Source of the DNA: Pokkaliibacter plantistimulans
GTDB taxonomy: Bacteria > Pseudomonadota > Gammaproteobacteria > Pseudomonadales > Balneatricaceae
DNA length: 64,000 nt
Assembly: GCF_046844695.1 (NCBI RefSeq)
Contig: NZ_CP177354.1
Location: 4,030,001-4,094,000 of the forward strand
Direction: 5' to 3'
The first letter of the stretch is position 1; every line of letters starts with the position of its first letter. The translations under genes were made by a program, and so were the position numbers. The notes under the pieces are model-generated. The model was not told the origin of the DNA. It did no database searches and saw only the letters and a list, made by a program, of their open reading frames with translations. Below, one piece after another: positions 28,233 through 36,689 of this stretch.

Positions 28233-28417
28233 ATTTTTATTGTCTCCACGAGTACGCTTCAGATTGTGGTGTTATTGCCGGATCGGTAATCCCCGTAGTG
28301 ATGTGATGCCCTGACCTTGACAGCCCCCGGTGCGCCTGCCGGAAACACGTGCCAGAACGGTGTTTGCGCTACCTCACCAGCGCCTGAACTGATCAAAAAT
28401 CGACCTTTTCAAACGTT

Positions 28418-28433
28418 ATGAAATCGATTACAT
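28418..28433. promoter_or_regulatory. LacI-family operator candidate O1
   Basis: ATGAAATCGATTACAT: arms ATGAAAT and ATTACAT match as inverted repeats at 6 of 7 positions around a central CG, the usual centre of LacI-family operators. Its centre is 32 bases (about three helical turns) from that of O2. Confidence 0.75.
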
Positions 28434-28449
28434 TTCACCTCAAATAAAA

Positions 28450-28465
28450 ATGTAATTGATTACAT
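28450..28465. promoter_or_regulatory. LacI-family operator candidate O2
   Basis: ATGTAATTGATTACAT: a perfect 7-2-7 inverted repeat (ATGTAAT/ATTACAT) in the divergent region. It shares ATTACAT with O1. Confidence 0.75.
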
Positions 28466-28604
28466 TGCAGGAGCAACCATAGATTTCACCCATTCTGACT
28501 GTCAAGCGCAGTTCCGCGCCAAAACCACAGAGAAGTTTGGAAAATCTGGAAAAACTGAACGGATACAACAAGATAAAAACTAAAAAAATTTTGAGGGCAC
28601 AACC

Positions 28605-29621
28605 GTGAAGAACAGAGCCGCGACAGTGCAGGATGTCGCTCGTGCTGCCGGTGTCTCCACCGCCACCGTCAGCCGGGCCATCAACGAGCCCGACAAGGTC
28701 TCGGAGGAGACCCGTCAGCGTGTGGCCGACGCCATCGCCGCCACCCGCTATACCCTGAACGAAGCCGCTCGCAGCCTGCGCATGAATCGTTCACGGATGC
28801 TGCTGGTGACCGTGCCGGACATCGGCAACCCTTACTTTTCGCTACTGCTGGCGGGCATGGAAGAAACCGCCAGCCAGCAGGGATACAACCTGCTGATTGC
28901 CAACACCAACTGTGATCCCCATGTGGAGCACCGGCTTTACGACTATGTGCGCAGCAACCGTGCCGACGGCATTCTGATCCTCGATGGCACCCTGCCCTCG
29001 CTGGGAGAACAGAGCGATACCGCACTGCCCCCCGTGGTGGTGGTCAGTGAGCGTATCGAAGGTGCGGAACTGCCCACCGTCTGTGTCGATAACGCCGCCG
29101 CACTGGCCAGCGCCACGCAGCATCTGTTGCAACTGGGCCATCAGCGCATCGGCCATCTCAGCGGTCCGCTGGCGAACGTGCTGACCAAGGAGCGTCTGGC
29201 CGGGTTCAGGCAGGCCATGGCCGATACCGCCCTGCCGGTCGCCGACAGCTGGGTATACAGCGGTGATTTCTCCATGGATGCCGGTGCCGCTGCGGCCCGG
29301 CAGTGGCTTGCCCAGACCGAGCGCCCGACCGCCATCACCTGTGCCAACGATGAGCTGGCCTTCGGTTTTATTGATGAAGTGCGCCGCCACGGCATCCGCG
29401 TACCTGAGCAGGTATCGGTGGTAGGGTTTGACGACATTCAGTTCGCCGCCCGCTTCTATCCGGCACTGACCACCATCCACCAGCCCCGCAAGGAGATTGG
29501 CCGACAGGCGGCTGCCCTGTTACTGGATCTGATCAATCAGCCGGGCAAGGTCAAAAAGCAGGAGATTGTGCTGGGGACGGAACTGGTGATCAGGGAAAGT
29601 ACTGCTGCGCCAGCAAGCTGA
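28605..29621 (+). CDS. LacI-family transcriptional regulator
   Basis: 338 residues, GTG start with GAGGG upstream. N-terminal HTH ATVQDVARAAGVSTATVSRAIN, hinge helix and a periplasmic-binding-protein-like effector domain that ends with VVGFDDIQFA and TTIHQP, complete to the C-terminus. Resembles CytR/RbsR-type members in length. Probably represses the divergent sugar operon and itself through the two dyads in between, released when an imported sugar or intermediate binds. Confidence 0.93.
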   Translation: MKNRAATVQDVARAAGVSTATVSRAINEPDKVSEETRQRVADAIAATRYTLNEAARSLRMNRSRMLLVTVPDIGNPYFSLLLAGMEETASQQGYNLLIANTNCDPHVEHRLYDYVRSNRADGILILDGTLPSLGEQSDTALPPVVVVSERIEGAELPTVCVDNAAALASATQHLLQLGHQRIGHLSGPLANVLTKERLAGFRQAMADTALPVADSWVYSGDFSMDAGAAAARQWLAQTERPTAITCANDELAFGFIDEVRRHGIRVPEQVSVVGFDDIQFAARFYPALTTIHQPRKEIGRQAAALLLDLINQPGKVKKQEIVLGTELVIRESTAAPAS

Positions 29622-29694
29622 TGATCACGTGCTCGCGGTGGGACAATACAAGGAAAGCGAAGCTCAGATGCTATAGACAAGCATTCGCCAGTCA

Positions 29695-29733
29695 TTTCAA
29701 TGCCGTGTGACTGACGGGAAGCAATCAGTCCAA
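29695..29733 (+). repeat. Dispersed intergenic repeat, copy 3 (weak)
   Basis: Begins TTTCAATGC, followed by TGTGAC and TGACGG blocks comparable to the copies at 6564 and 17663, but with more differences. It overlaps the 3' end of the fosA gene by 9 bases. Confidence 0.3.
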
Positions 29734-30126
29734 CCACTCCAGCCCGTCATAGGGCTGGTCACGCAGTGCTGCAAGGCGGCTGTGCAGGTCGCCGACATGC
29801 ACTTCCAGTTTGTGGCCATCCGGGTCCAGAAAATACAGCGACTCCCCTTCACTGCGGTTGTCTTTCCACAATGGCACCTGTCGCTCCTTCAACAGCGCCC
29901 GCATTCCCGGCAGCTCGTGGGCTTCAATGCTGAAGGCGTAATGGGTGTAATCCTGCGCCGGGCAGACCTGATCAAGCGACAGGCAAAGCCACAGCTCGCC
30001 CAGTTGCAGATAGGCACCCCGCTGCCATTTGACTCTGGGCACACAGCCCAGCACCTCAGTGTAAAAAGCCAGCGAGCGCTGCACATCGCTGACGGCCAGC
30101 GTTACATGATTGAGTCCACTGGGCAT
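29725..30126 (-). CDS. fosA: FosA-family fosfomycin resistance glutathione transferase
   Basis: 133 residues. FosA opens the epoxide of fosfomycin by adding glutathione, using Mn2+ and K+. The protein follows Pseudomonas FosA closely along its length (135 residues there): metal ligands H7 in LNHVTLA, H62 in THYAF and E108 in HKLEVH; the fosfomycin-contact segment NRSEGESLYFLDPDGH and ending ALRDQPYDGLEW are conserved. AGGAGG precedes the ATG. Likely an intrinsic chromosomal gene: base composition is like its neighbours and no mobile element touches it. Activity is inferred from residues. Confidence 0.92.
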   Translation of the reverse strand: MPSGLNHVTLAVSDVQRSLAFYTEVLGCVPRVKWQRGAYLQLGELWLCLSLDQVCPAQDYTHYAFSIEAHELPGMRALLKERQVPLWKDNRSEGESLYFLDPDGHKLEVHVGDLHSRLAALRDQPYDGLEWLD

Positions 30127-30237
30127 ATGTCCTCCTGCAAAAGCGGATTCATCGTGTTACCTGACAGGCCAAAGTACAGCCAGCGCGGAATTTGGCAAGC
30201 TCTCGACATCCACCGCCAGACTAATCCGCTTCTTCTC

Positions 30238-30284
30238 AGTGAACTCCTTCAGTTCACTTCATCAGCTAACTGCCTCAGTTAACT
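30238..30284. repeat. Two consecutive small hairpins
   Basis: AGTGAACT (30238-30245) pairs perfectly with AGTTCACT (30251-30258); immediately after, AGCTAACT and AGTTAACT (about 30264-30283) make a second, similar hairpin. They lie between divergent fosA and the exporter remnant. No T-run, so function is unclear. Confidence 0.45.
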
Positions 30285-30324
30285 CGATCAGCTCACACGG
30301 CCTTGCCGTGCATCCGCGAAGGGA

Positions 30325-30374
30325 TTAGTCTCGCCATTTATTTAACATGTTAATTTAGTAAGACTAACGAGACT
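30325..30374. promoter_or_regulatory. Nested dyad upstream of the broken exporter gene
   Basis: A perfect palindrome TTAACATGTTAA (30342-30353) is nearly concentric with outer arms TTAGTCT (30325-30331) and AGACTAA (30361-30367). This looks like an operator overlapping the promoter, preserved although the gene behind it is broken. Confidence 0.55.
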
Positions 30375-30399
30375 GACTACCGCTTAAAGGACCACAGCG

Positions 30400-30954
30400 A
30401 TGCAACCTGCTTCCACTCCCTCCGCGCTGCGTGGCCCCTGGCTGATTGTGCTGCTGGCAGCGCTGCAGGCCTTTGGGCCACTCTCCATTGATATGTATCT
30501 GGCCGGGTTACCGGCCATTGCCACGGATCTTCATACGGATGCCAGCCAGACCCAGCTGACCATCAGTGCCTTCCTGCTGGGGCTGTTTGGCGGCATGCTG
30601 CTGTATGGCCCGCTGTCTGACAAATACGGTCGGCGCCCGTTGCTTTTGCTCGGTATTGCCCTCTATGCCCTGGCCTGTGTGGGCTGTCTGCTGGCAGACA
30701 GCATCGGCCAGCTGATCGCCCTGCGTATCGTGCAGGCGCTGGGTGGCGCGGCGGCGGGCATGGCTGTTGCCACCCAGTTTGGCCTGGGCGCGCTGGCCAG
30801 CTCTGTCACCAGCGCACTGCATGACGGAACGCCGCTGCCGATGACAATGATGGTAGGAGGCTGTGCCCTCGGGTGTCTGGCCGCCCTGTCCCTCACCCGC
30901 CAGCGCCCCGTCGTTATACCCGCCACGGAGGCCAAACATACCCGGAGTCAATAA
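30400..30954 (+). pseudogene. Bcr/CflA-type MFS drug exporter with in-frame internal deletion
   Basis: 184 residues against about 400 for intact members. Residues 1-~117 match the first four helices (GPLSIDMYLAGLPAI, YGPLSDKYGRRP). At QALGGAAAG the sequence jumps straight to the family C-terminus, AVATQFGLGALASSV through LSLTRQRP. Some 210 residues (helices 4-11) are missing yet the frame is kept. Without the central helices transport is implausible. RBS AAAGGA and upstream dyad are intact. Confidence 0.85.
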
Positions 30955-31189
30955 GCCCGATGGCAGGGCTTGTGGCAACCGACGCCCGGCCTTGCAATCC
31001 TTTTTGGCCGGCGGGCCTCTATGCCACTGACTCAATGCGATTGAAAAGTACAAGTGATCCTTCGGAACGCACATTCACCGCCTGACTCTCGCTGGCAACA
31101 ATGCACTTCATGCCGGACCCGGAACCCGTTCTGAGGCTGCCAGTACACCGGCCCCTACTCAAATAACGATAACGAGAGAGAAGCCCGCG

Positions 31190-31506
31190 ATGAAAAAGCA
31201 CAACCCGCTGTTGCAAGACCTCAAGGCGATATTGCCTGCCATTGCCGCCAACGCCGAGCACACCGAACAGCTGCGCAAAGTACCGCAGGAGAATATTGAC
31301 CTGCTCAAACAGGTCAGCCTGCATCGCGCCTTTCTGCCCAAAGCCTACGGCGGTCTGGAAATCTCCCTGCCGGAATTTACCGACTGCATCGCCGCACTGG
31401 CGGGAGCCTGCTGTGCACCCACAACCATCAGCTGGCCATGTTCCCCAAAGAAACACAGGATGAAGTGTGGAAAGACAACCCCGATGCCACCGCCTGCTCC
31501 ACTGAG
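31190..31506 (+). pseudogene. Flavin-dependent monooxygenase/acyl-CoA dehydrogenase-like gene, 5' fragment
   Basis: The first ~72 residues (MKKHNPLLQDLKAILP to TDCIAALAGA) match the start of HsaA/hydroxylase-type members of the acyl-CoA dehydrogenase superfamily. Near 31405 the frame is lost: continuation CTHNHQLAMFPKETQDEVW, typical of the family, appears in the next frame, with about 8-10 residues missing between. Similarity ends near NPDAT at about 31500, where the opposite-strand mqo fragment starts. A normal member is about 390-400 residues, so roughly two thirds to three quarters is gone. Confidence 0.8.
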
Positions 31507-31947
31507 GAAGTCGACGCGATCATCACCCCACACAAAGCTCATGTGCGGTGTGTTGTTGATAAAGGAACGGGGATTATTGAGGACCTGATTGCGAATCTGG
31601 TACGACCAGAACTGGCGGGAGATTTCAAAGGCTTCGTTTACCTTGACCGCCTTGCTGGTGTCGATGGTGCCATCGTCTTTTTCGGGGGTGTAGTTCAGCT
31701 CGCAGAAGGCCGAGTGGCCAGTACCGGCGTTATTCCAGCCGTTTGAGCTTTCTCCGGCGACATGGTCCATACGCTCGTACAGATCAATATGCCAGTCTGG
31801 CTGCAGTTCCTGCAGGTAAGTCCCCAGGGTGGCACTCATGATGCCGCCGCCAATCAGGAGGACGTCAGTTTTCTGATTTTCTGCCATCGCGTGACCAGCT
31901 GTCACAAAGAGATTCAGGCAGAGAAGCGCTTTAGCAAACTTTCTCAT
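31507..31947 (-). pseudogene. mqo: Malate:quinone oxidoreductase, 5' fragment
   Basis: About 147 residues of Mqo: signal-like N-terminus, FAD motif DVLLIGGGIMSATLG, then YLQELQPDW, ESSNGWNNAGTGHSA and NYTPEKDDG, all in order and nearly identical to the family. After FVWGDDRVDFL the Mqo sequence stops and antisense of the monooxygenase fragment begins. Intact Mqo is about 500 residues, so the catalytic and quinone parts are lost. Mqo would feed malate electrons to the quinone pool; another copy elsewhere would be needed. Confidence 0.88.
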
Positions 31948-32588
31948 GGGCAGGTTTCTTTTATCGTGGGCAATAGTGGAAGCCTTGAAATAGAATTTCT
32001 GCAGCCATTCTCCATGGCTATATCGTTCTATAACGTGCTTTTTCTAGGACTATTCTGCCGATGGCAGAAGCAACACCGCCGTCACGATAAAGCGCTTACA
32101 TCCCGGTAAAAAAATACTCAGCACATATTCCCACTATTCATGGAATATGGAATTCAGCCAAGCCTCTGCACACGTGGCTTCCGGCTGCATTCTCCTTGCT
32201 GAAAAAAGATCAGGACAGGTGCATGATCTGCACATCAAGCTTGAGCGGCGGATTCTAACGATTGCCCTGATGCAAATCCATGAAGGGATATAAAGGCCGA
32301 ATTATGTCCTTTAAATCCATTAGAACCCTTTAATTCATAGTCATGCCGCTAATTATTTCCATACCCTTTTATTCCAGCCTGATATTCATAACTGCTAATA
32401 CCTTTCTCAATTAATACCGTACTCATGCAGGCGATTGTTATTCGTATTGCAGCCATAGCAAACCGTTGCATCACTCGGGAGAGAGCAGCAAGACAGCGTT
32501 GCCTTGGACCACAGGGAACCGCCAGAATGCACACTCAACCTGATGATTGGGTTGTGTTTTCCCCTCTCACTCACAGCAGAGACAACAT
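31948..32588. other. AT-rich intergenic region
   Basis: 640 bases with no supported gene, upstream of both the mqo fragment (minus) and the next gene (plus). An 8-bp stem CATATTCC/GGAATATG (32124-32149) is present. The old mqo promoter should lie just right of 31947. Confidence 0.5.
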
Positions 32589-33254
32589 ATGGGATTCAGC
32601 ATTGCCGGACTGGCGTTCAAGACGCAGAAAGAAATTACCCCCGCTGACTACATTGCCCGCCTGACCGGGATGGAGCCGGTGGCCGTGACAGGCGACAGCG
32701 AGTTCGATACCCGTGATGCGGGTTCCTTCCGCGTCGAGACGGATGGCGAAACTGTGCTGATCATCAATGCGGACCTTGGCCTAAACACCTTCCGTAGTTC
32801 CTCCGAGCAGTTACAGCAGATCTATCACGCTCTGGATATGCCAGAGGAAATCATCGCCTTCGCCGTGCTCGAATCCGGCGGCACCTATGGCTATGCCATC
32901 CTGCATCAGGGTGTGCTGGTCCGCGCCCGCCTGCAGGAAAGCGGCGACTTCCCGCCCAGTATTGATACCGGCACCCCTCCTGCAATCGAGCAGGCGTGGC
33001 TGGATTGCCCTTTCTATCTGCTTTATGACGGCGAAGAAGCTGACGACGATCTGGTCATGGATGAAGATGAACTGGATGAGGTGGAAATCGAGAAGGTCTA
33101 TTACAAGGGTGACCGTGAAGAAGAGCTGCTGGAATGCCAGCTGACCGAGAAAGTCGTGGAAGAGCTGTTTGAAGACCGCTTTGGCTTTACGCCCTGGAAC
33201 ACCAGTGAGCTGGAAGAGGTATTTGAGTTCAAGCTACCCGCCACCACTCACTAA
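32589..33254 (+). CDS. Acidic hypothetical protein, 221 residues
   Basis: No signal peptide or membrane segment. The start at 32589 (MGFSIAG) is preferred over an upstream ATG at 32547, which lacks a ribosome site and adds unrelated residues. The sequence is strongly acidic in its second half (EEADDDLVMDEDELDEVEIE) and ends FEFKLPATTH. A middle segment (IIAFAVLESGGTYGYAILHQG) looks like a small alpha/beta domain. No family recognised. It faces the convergent metE gene with a hairpin between; no operon partner suggests a role. Confidence 0.75.
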   Translation: MGFSIAGLAFKTQKEITPADYIARLTGMEPVAVTGDSEFDTRDAGSFRVETDGETVLIINADLGLNTFRSSSEQLQQIYHALDMPEEIIAFAVLESGGTYGYAILHQGVLVRARLQESGDFPPSIDTGTPPAIEQAWLDCPFYLLYDGEEADDDLVMDEDELDEVEIEKVYYKGDREEELLECQLTEKVVEELFEDRFGFTPWNTSELEEVFEFKLPATTH

Positions 33255-33285
33255 CCCCGTTTGCAGGGTTGCCCCGTAACAGGAA

Positions 33286-33313
33286 AACCCCGGTGCCCGT
33301 GGGCAACGGGGTT
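33286..33313. terminator. Hairpin between convergent genes
   Basis: AACCCCG (33286-33292) pairs with CGGGGTT (33307-33313), extended inside by GTGCCC/GGGCA. A run of A on the left makes it a plausible terminator for metE on the minus strand. Confidence 0.55.
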
Positions 33314-33361
33314 GAGTCAGCGACGGATTAACACACCGTCATGCGCAGATACGCATCACCC

Positions 33362-35722
33362 TCAGGCCAGCTCGGTGCGCAGCTGTCTGGCCGCCGTGAC
33401 CATATTACGCAGCGAGGCTTCCACTTCAGGCCAGCCGCGGGTTTTCAGGCCACAATCTGGATTGATCCATAGACGCTGCACCGGAATCTGCTCTGCCGCC
33501 TTGTGCATCAGCACCACCATCTGCTCAACACTGGGCACATTGGGGCTGTGAATGTCATAGACCCCCGGACCGATTTCATTGGGATAGCGGAAGTCCACAA
33601 AGGCATCCAGCAGCTCCATCGCCGAGCGTGAGGTTTCGATGGTAATCACGTCAGCATCCAGTGCGGCAATGGAATCAATGATGTCGTTGAACTCCGAATA
33701 GCACATGTGAGTGTGAATCTGGGTGTCATCCTGCACGCCTGAAGCAGAAATGCGAAACGCACGCACGGCCCACTGCAAACAGGATGACCATTCCGCCTTG
33801 CGCAGCGGCAAGCACTCCTTGATCGCAGGTTCATCGATCTGAATCGCGGCAATACCGGCTTTCTCCAGATCCACCACTTCATCGCGCAGGGCATACGCAA
33901 TCTGCAGGCAGGTTTCAGACAGCGGCTGATCATCCCGCACAAAGGCCCATTTCAGCATGGTCACCGGCCCGGTCAGCATGCCTTTCATCGGTTTATCGGT
34001 CAGCGACTGTGCGTAGGTACTCCAGGCCACCGTCATGGGCACACGACGGCGGATATCACCAAAAATCACCGGCGGTTTGACGCAGCGTGAGCCATAAGAC
34101 TGCACCCAGCCGTAGCTAGTAAAAGCGTAGCCATCGAGGAACTCGGCAAAGTATTCCACCATGTCGTTACGCTCGGCCTCACCGTGCACCAGCATATCGA
34201 GGCCGTAGTCTTCCTGAGCGGCGACGCAACCGGCTATTTCTGCCTTCATCGCCGCGTTGTAATCCGCTTCGCTCAGCTCACCCTTACGAAACGCCAGACG
34301 TGCCTTGCGTATGGCCTGAGTCTGCGGGAAAGAACCAATGGTGGTGGTTGGCAGTACCGGTAGCTGCAGACGTTTGGCCTGCGCTCTGGCCCGCACGTCA
34401 TAGGGCTGATGGCGACTGGCGTCCGCTTCGCTACTGGCCGCCAGACGTGCCTTGACGTCCGCTCGGTGGATCAGGGCCGAGGTCTTGCGGCTGTGCCGGG
34501 CAGCATCTGCCGCACTCAGTACGGCGTCAATTGCCTCGGCACCTTTATCCAGCCCCAGTCGCAATACGGCGATCTCCCCTACTTTCTGTACTGCAAAGGC
34601 CAGCCAGGAGGTGATGTCTTCATCAAGGCTTTGCTCCTGTGCCAGATCGACCGGCACATGCAGCAGGGAGCAGCTGGAACCGATCCAGATCTGCTGCGGA
34701 TAGCGGGCTTGCAGACGGGCAAGCAGTGTCAGGCTGGCACGCAGATCATTGCGCCAGATATTGCGCCCTTCAACGATACCTACCGAAATCACCCGGTCTG
34801 CAGGCACCGCCTGAAAGACGACGTCCACTTCCGCGGCACCACGCACCGCATCGATGTGCAGACCGTCAAAAGGGAGCTTGGCCACCACGGCCAGATTGCT
34901 CTGCAGCTCACCAAAATAGGTGGCCAGAAGGACTTTGACACCCGACTTTTCCAGCCCGGCGTAGCTGCGGGTAAAGGCATCCAGCCAGCTCTGGGGCAAC
35001 TCCAGCGACAAGATTGGTTCATCAATCTGCACCCACTCGACACCCTGCGCCGCCAGTTTCGCCAGAATCTGGTTGTAGACGGGCAACAGGGCAGGCAACA
35101 GTTGCAGCTTGCCTTCATCCTGCGCCAGATCCTGCAACTGCGCAGCACCACAGCCATTCGCTGCGCCACAGCAATCAGCATGATCATGCGCGTCCTGCGA
35201 ACCGCGGAATTTGGACAGCCACAGGAAGGTCAGCGGGCCAACCAGCACAGGTTTGGCCCTGAGGCCCAGCCCCTGAGCTTCGTCCACTTCGTCAAATAGC
35301 TTGCTGCTGCGGATGGAGAAGGTCTGATCCGGGGCCAGCTCCGGCACCAGATAGTGGTAGTTGGTGTCGAACCACTTGGTCATTTCCTGAGCGGCGACCG
35401 GCTCGCCACTGGGGGCGCGGCCTCGTGCCATGCGGAAATAGTCATCCAGCCCCACATAACCGTCGGCGATACCGAAGCGCTCGGGGATGACACCGAGTAA
35501 CAGAGAGGTATCCAGTACGTGGTCATAGAGGGAAAAATCATTGACGGGCACCAGATCGATGCCTGCCTGAGCCTGCTGCTGCCAGTGACGCTGGCGCAGC
35601 TCTCTGGCCAGCTGCAGCAAGGTTTCCTGACTGCTCTCGCCTTTCCAGTAGGCTTCCTGAGCAAATTTCAGTTCACGACGGGCACCGACACGTGGAAAGC
35701 CCAGGGTATGGGTAATAGTCAT
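33362..35722 (-). CDS. metE: Cobalamin-independent methionine synthase MetE, with Cys/His-rich insertion
   Basis: 786 residues; the usual length is about 755-765. It methylates homocysteine from methyltetrahydropteroyl-triglutamate. Starts THTLGFPRVGARRELK; the C-terminal catalytic half has zinc ligands in HTHMCYSEF (around residue 670), the Glu of ETSRS and Cys in NPDCGLKTR (around 757), so the enzyme should be active. Between WLSKF and LPALLPVY, where E. coli MetE has about 8 residues, a ~28-residue insertion contains H179, H181, C184, C185 and C191 (DAHDHADCCGAANGC), resembling a metal-binding loop. No MetR-type TGAA-N5-TTCA site was found upstream. Confidence 0.95.
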   Translation of the reverse strand: MTITHTLGFPRVGARRELKFAQEAYWKGESSQETLLQLARELRQRHWQQQAQAGIDLVPVNDFSLYDHVLDTSLLLGVIPERFGIADGYVGLDDYFRMARGRAPSGEPVAAQEMTKWFDTNYHYLVPELAPDQTFSIRSSKLFDEVDEAQGLGLRAKPVLVGPLTFLWLSKFRGSQDAHDHADCCGAANGCGAAQLQDLAQDEGKLQLLPALLPVYNQILAKLAAQGVEWVQIDEPILSLELPQSWLDAFTRSYAGLEKSGVKVLLATYFGELQSNLAVVAKLPFDGLHIDAVRGAAEVDVVFQAVPADRVISVGIVEGRNIWRNDLRASLTLLARLQARYPQQIWIGSSCSLLHVPVDLAQEQSLDEDITSWLAFAVQKVGEIAVLRLGLDKGAEAIDAVLSAADAARHSRKTSALIHRADVKARLAASSEADASRHQPYDVRARAQAKRLQLPVLPTTTIGSFPQTQAIRKARLAFRKGELSEADYNAAMKAEIAGCVAAQEDYGLDMLVHGEAERNDMVEYFAEFLDGYAFTSYGWVQSYGSRCVKPPVIFGDIRRRVPMTVAWSTYAQSLTDKPMKGMLTGPVTMLKWAFVRDDQPLSETCLQIAYALRDEVVDLEKAGIAAIQIDEPAIKECLPLRKAEWSSCLQWAVRAFRISASGVQDDTQIHTHMCYSEFNDIIDSIAALDADVITIETSRSAMELLDAFVDFRYPNEIGPGVYDIHSPNVPSVEQMVVLMHKAAEQIPVQRLWINPDCGLKTRGWPEVEASLRNMVTAARQLRTELA

Positions 35723-36084
35723 TCTGCTGTCCTCAAATGATCAGAAACGCCACTCGGAGATATGCGCCAAGCATGCGTCTAATTAAGTGATGAACAGAGT
35801 GTGCGACCCCACAAAAAATTAGTAAATCTCATATTTTTATGATTTAACTTGAACAAATTAAATAATCATTCGATTTTTTGCCATCATGAAGCGGCTGAGT
35901 TCGGGTATTCTATGCCCTTGGTTGCGCCCTACCGAGCGACTGACAACGGCTACCACGGCACCTGCCGCCAGAACGGACACTGGCACAGACACCGCTCTGG
36001 TTCACCGGCTCCCGGCGTCAACCCCGCAAGAAATAACAATCAATCCTATGGCCACGGCCGCGTGTTTTGTTAAGGAAAGCTTAT
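35723..36084. other. Divergent AT-rich region between metE and a membrane protein gene
   Basis: 360 bases. The segment 35810-35880 is very A/T-rich with an imperfect dyad (TAAATC ... GATTTA, about 35822-35845), probably the metE promoter region. No known riboswitch shape (SAM, cobalamin) was recognised. Small frames at 35849-36122 are unsupported. Confidence 0.45.
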
Positions 36085-36588
36085 ATGCAGACGGATACCA
36101 TTTTGACCACCTACCGAATTAGCCCGCTGAGTCTGATCAAACCCGTCATTCTGTTTCTGTTCCTGCTGATACTGGCCGCCAACCTGCAACCGCCGCTGGA
36201 AAACTGGCTGATTGTGCAGCTGACTGATCTGAAGAAAGTGGACTTCATCGCTGATTTTATTTTTGTCAGCTGGGCCAGCATCATCCCGTGGCTGCTGTAC
36301 ATCCCTGCCTTACTTGCCCTGAAGAAGCTGATCAAACAGCTGCTCTATACATTCAACATGAGTCTGGATGTGACGGCCGATGCAGTACGTCTGAACTCCG
36401 GCTGGCCCATCAGTTACAAGGCCCATATCAAGTTCAACCGCATTGAAAGCGTGCGTCTGGAGGCCATGGGCTACCCGGTCAACAAGTGCGCCAATGTGGA
36501 AATTGTGGGTCTGGGGGGTACTAAGATTGAACTGAAACATCTGGCCGCAGCACAGGATCTGGCTGCCCAGATCGGTCAGCCCTGCTAA
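36085..36588 (+). CDS. Small membrane protein with PH-like domain
   Basis: 167 residues. Two membrane segments (about 20-38, PVILFLFLLILAANL, and about 65-87, WASIIPWLLYIPALLAL) are followed by a ~80-residue soluble domain with strands around LDVTADAVRLNSGW and IKFNRIESVRLE, similar to bacterial PH (YdbS/bPH2-type) domains. The start at 36085 has AAGGAAAG upstream; an ATG at 36067 precedes that site. The soluble part probably faces the cytosol. The role is unknown, and no partner gene is adjacent. Confidence 0.7.
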   Translation: MQTDTILTTYRISPLSLIKPVILFLFLLILAANLQPPLENWLIVQLTDLKKVDFIADFIFVSWASIIPWLLYIPALLALKKLIKQLLYTFNMSLDVTADAVRLNSGWPISYKAHIKFNRIESVRLEAMGYPVNKCANVEIVGLGGTKIELKHLAAAQDLAAQIGQPC

Positions 36589-36689
36589 ACCACACCGCGC
36601 TATTCAGTCGTGCTGCATCCGGTGTAGCGATAACGACAAACCGCACCCCATTACGGCGGTGCGGTCTTCCCCTTAATCACTTGCCTTCT

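Larger units (their letters stand above)
28233..28604. promoter_or_regulatory. Divergent control region of the sugar locus
   Basis: 372 bases between the binding-protein gene (minus) and the lacI-type gene (plus), markedly A/T-rich from about 28390 to 28600. Contains two operator-like dyads (listed separately) positioned to control both directions. Confidence 0.7.

Noticed and set aside
35723..36084. SAM or cobalamin riboswitch or MetR site upstream of metE
   Set aside because: No conserved core of either riboswitch and no TGAA-N5-TTCA site could be found.
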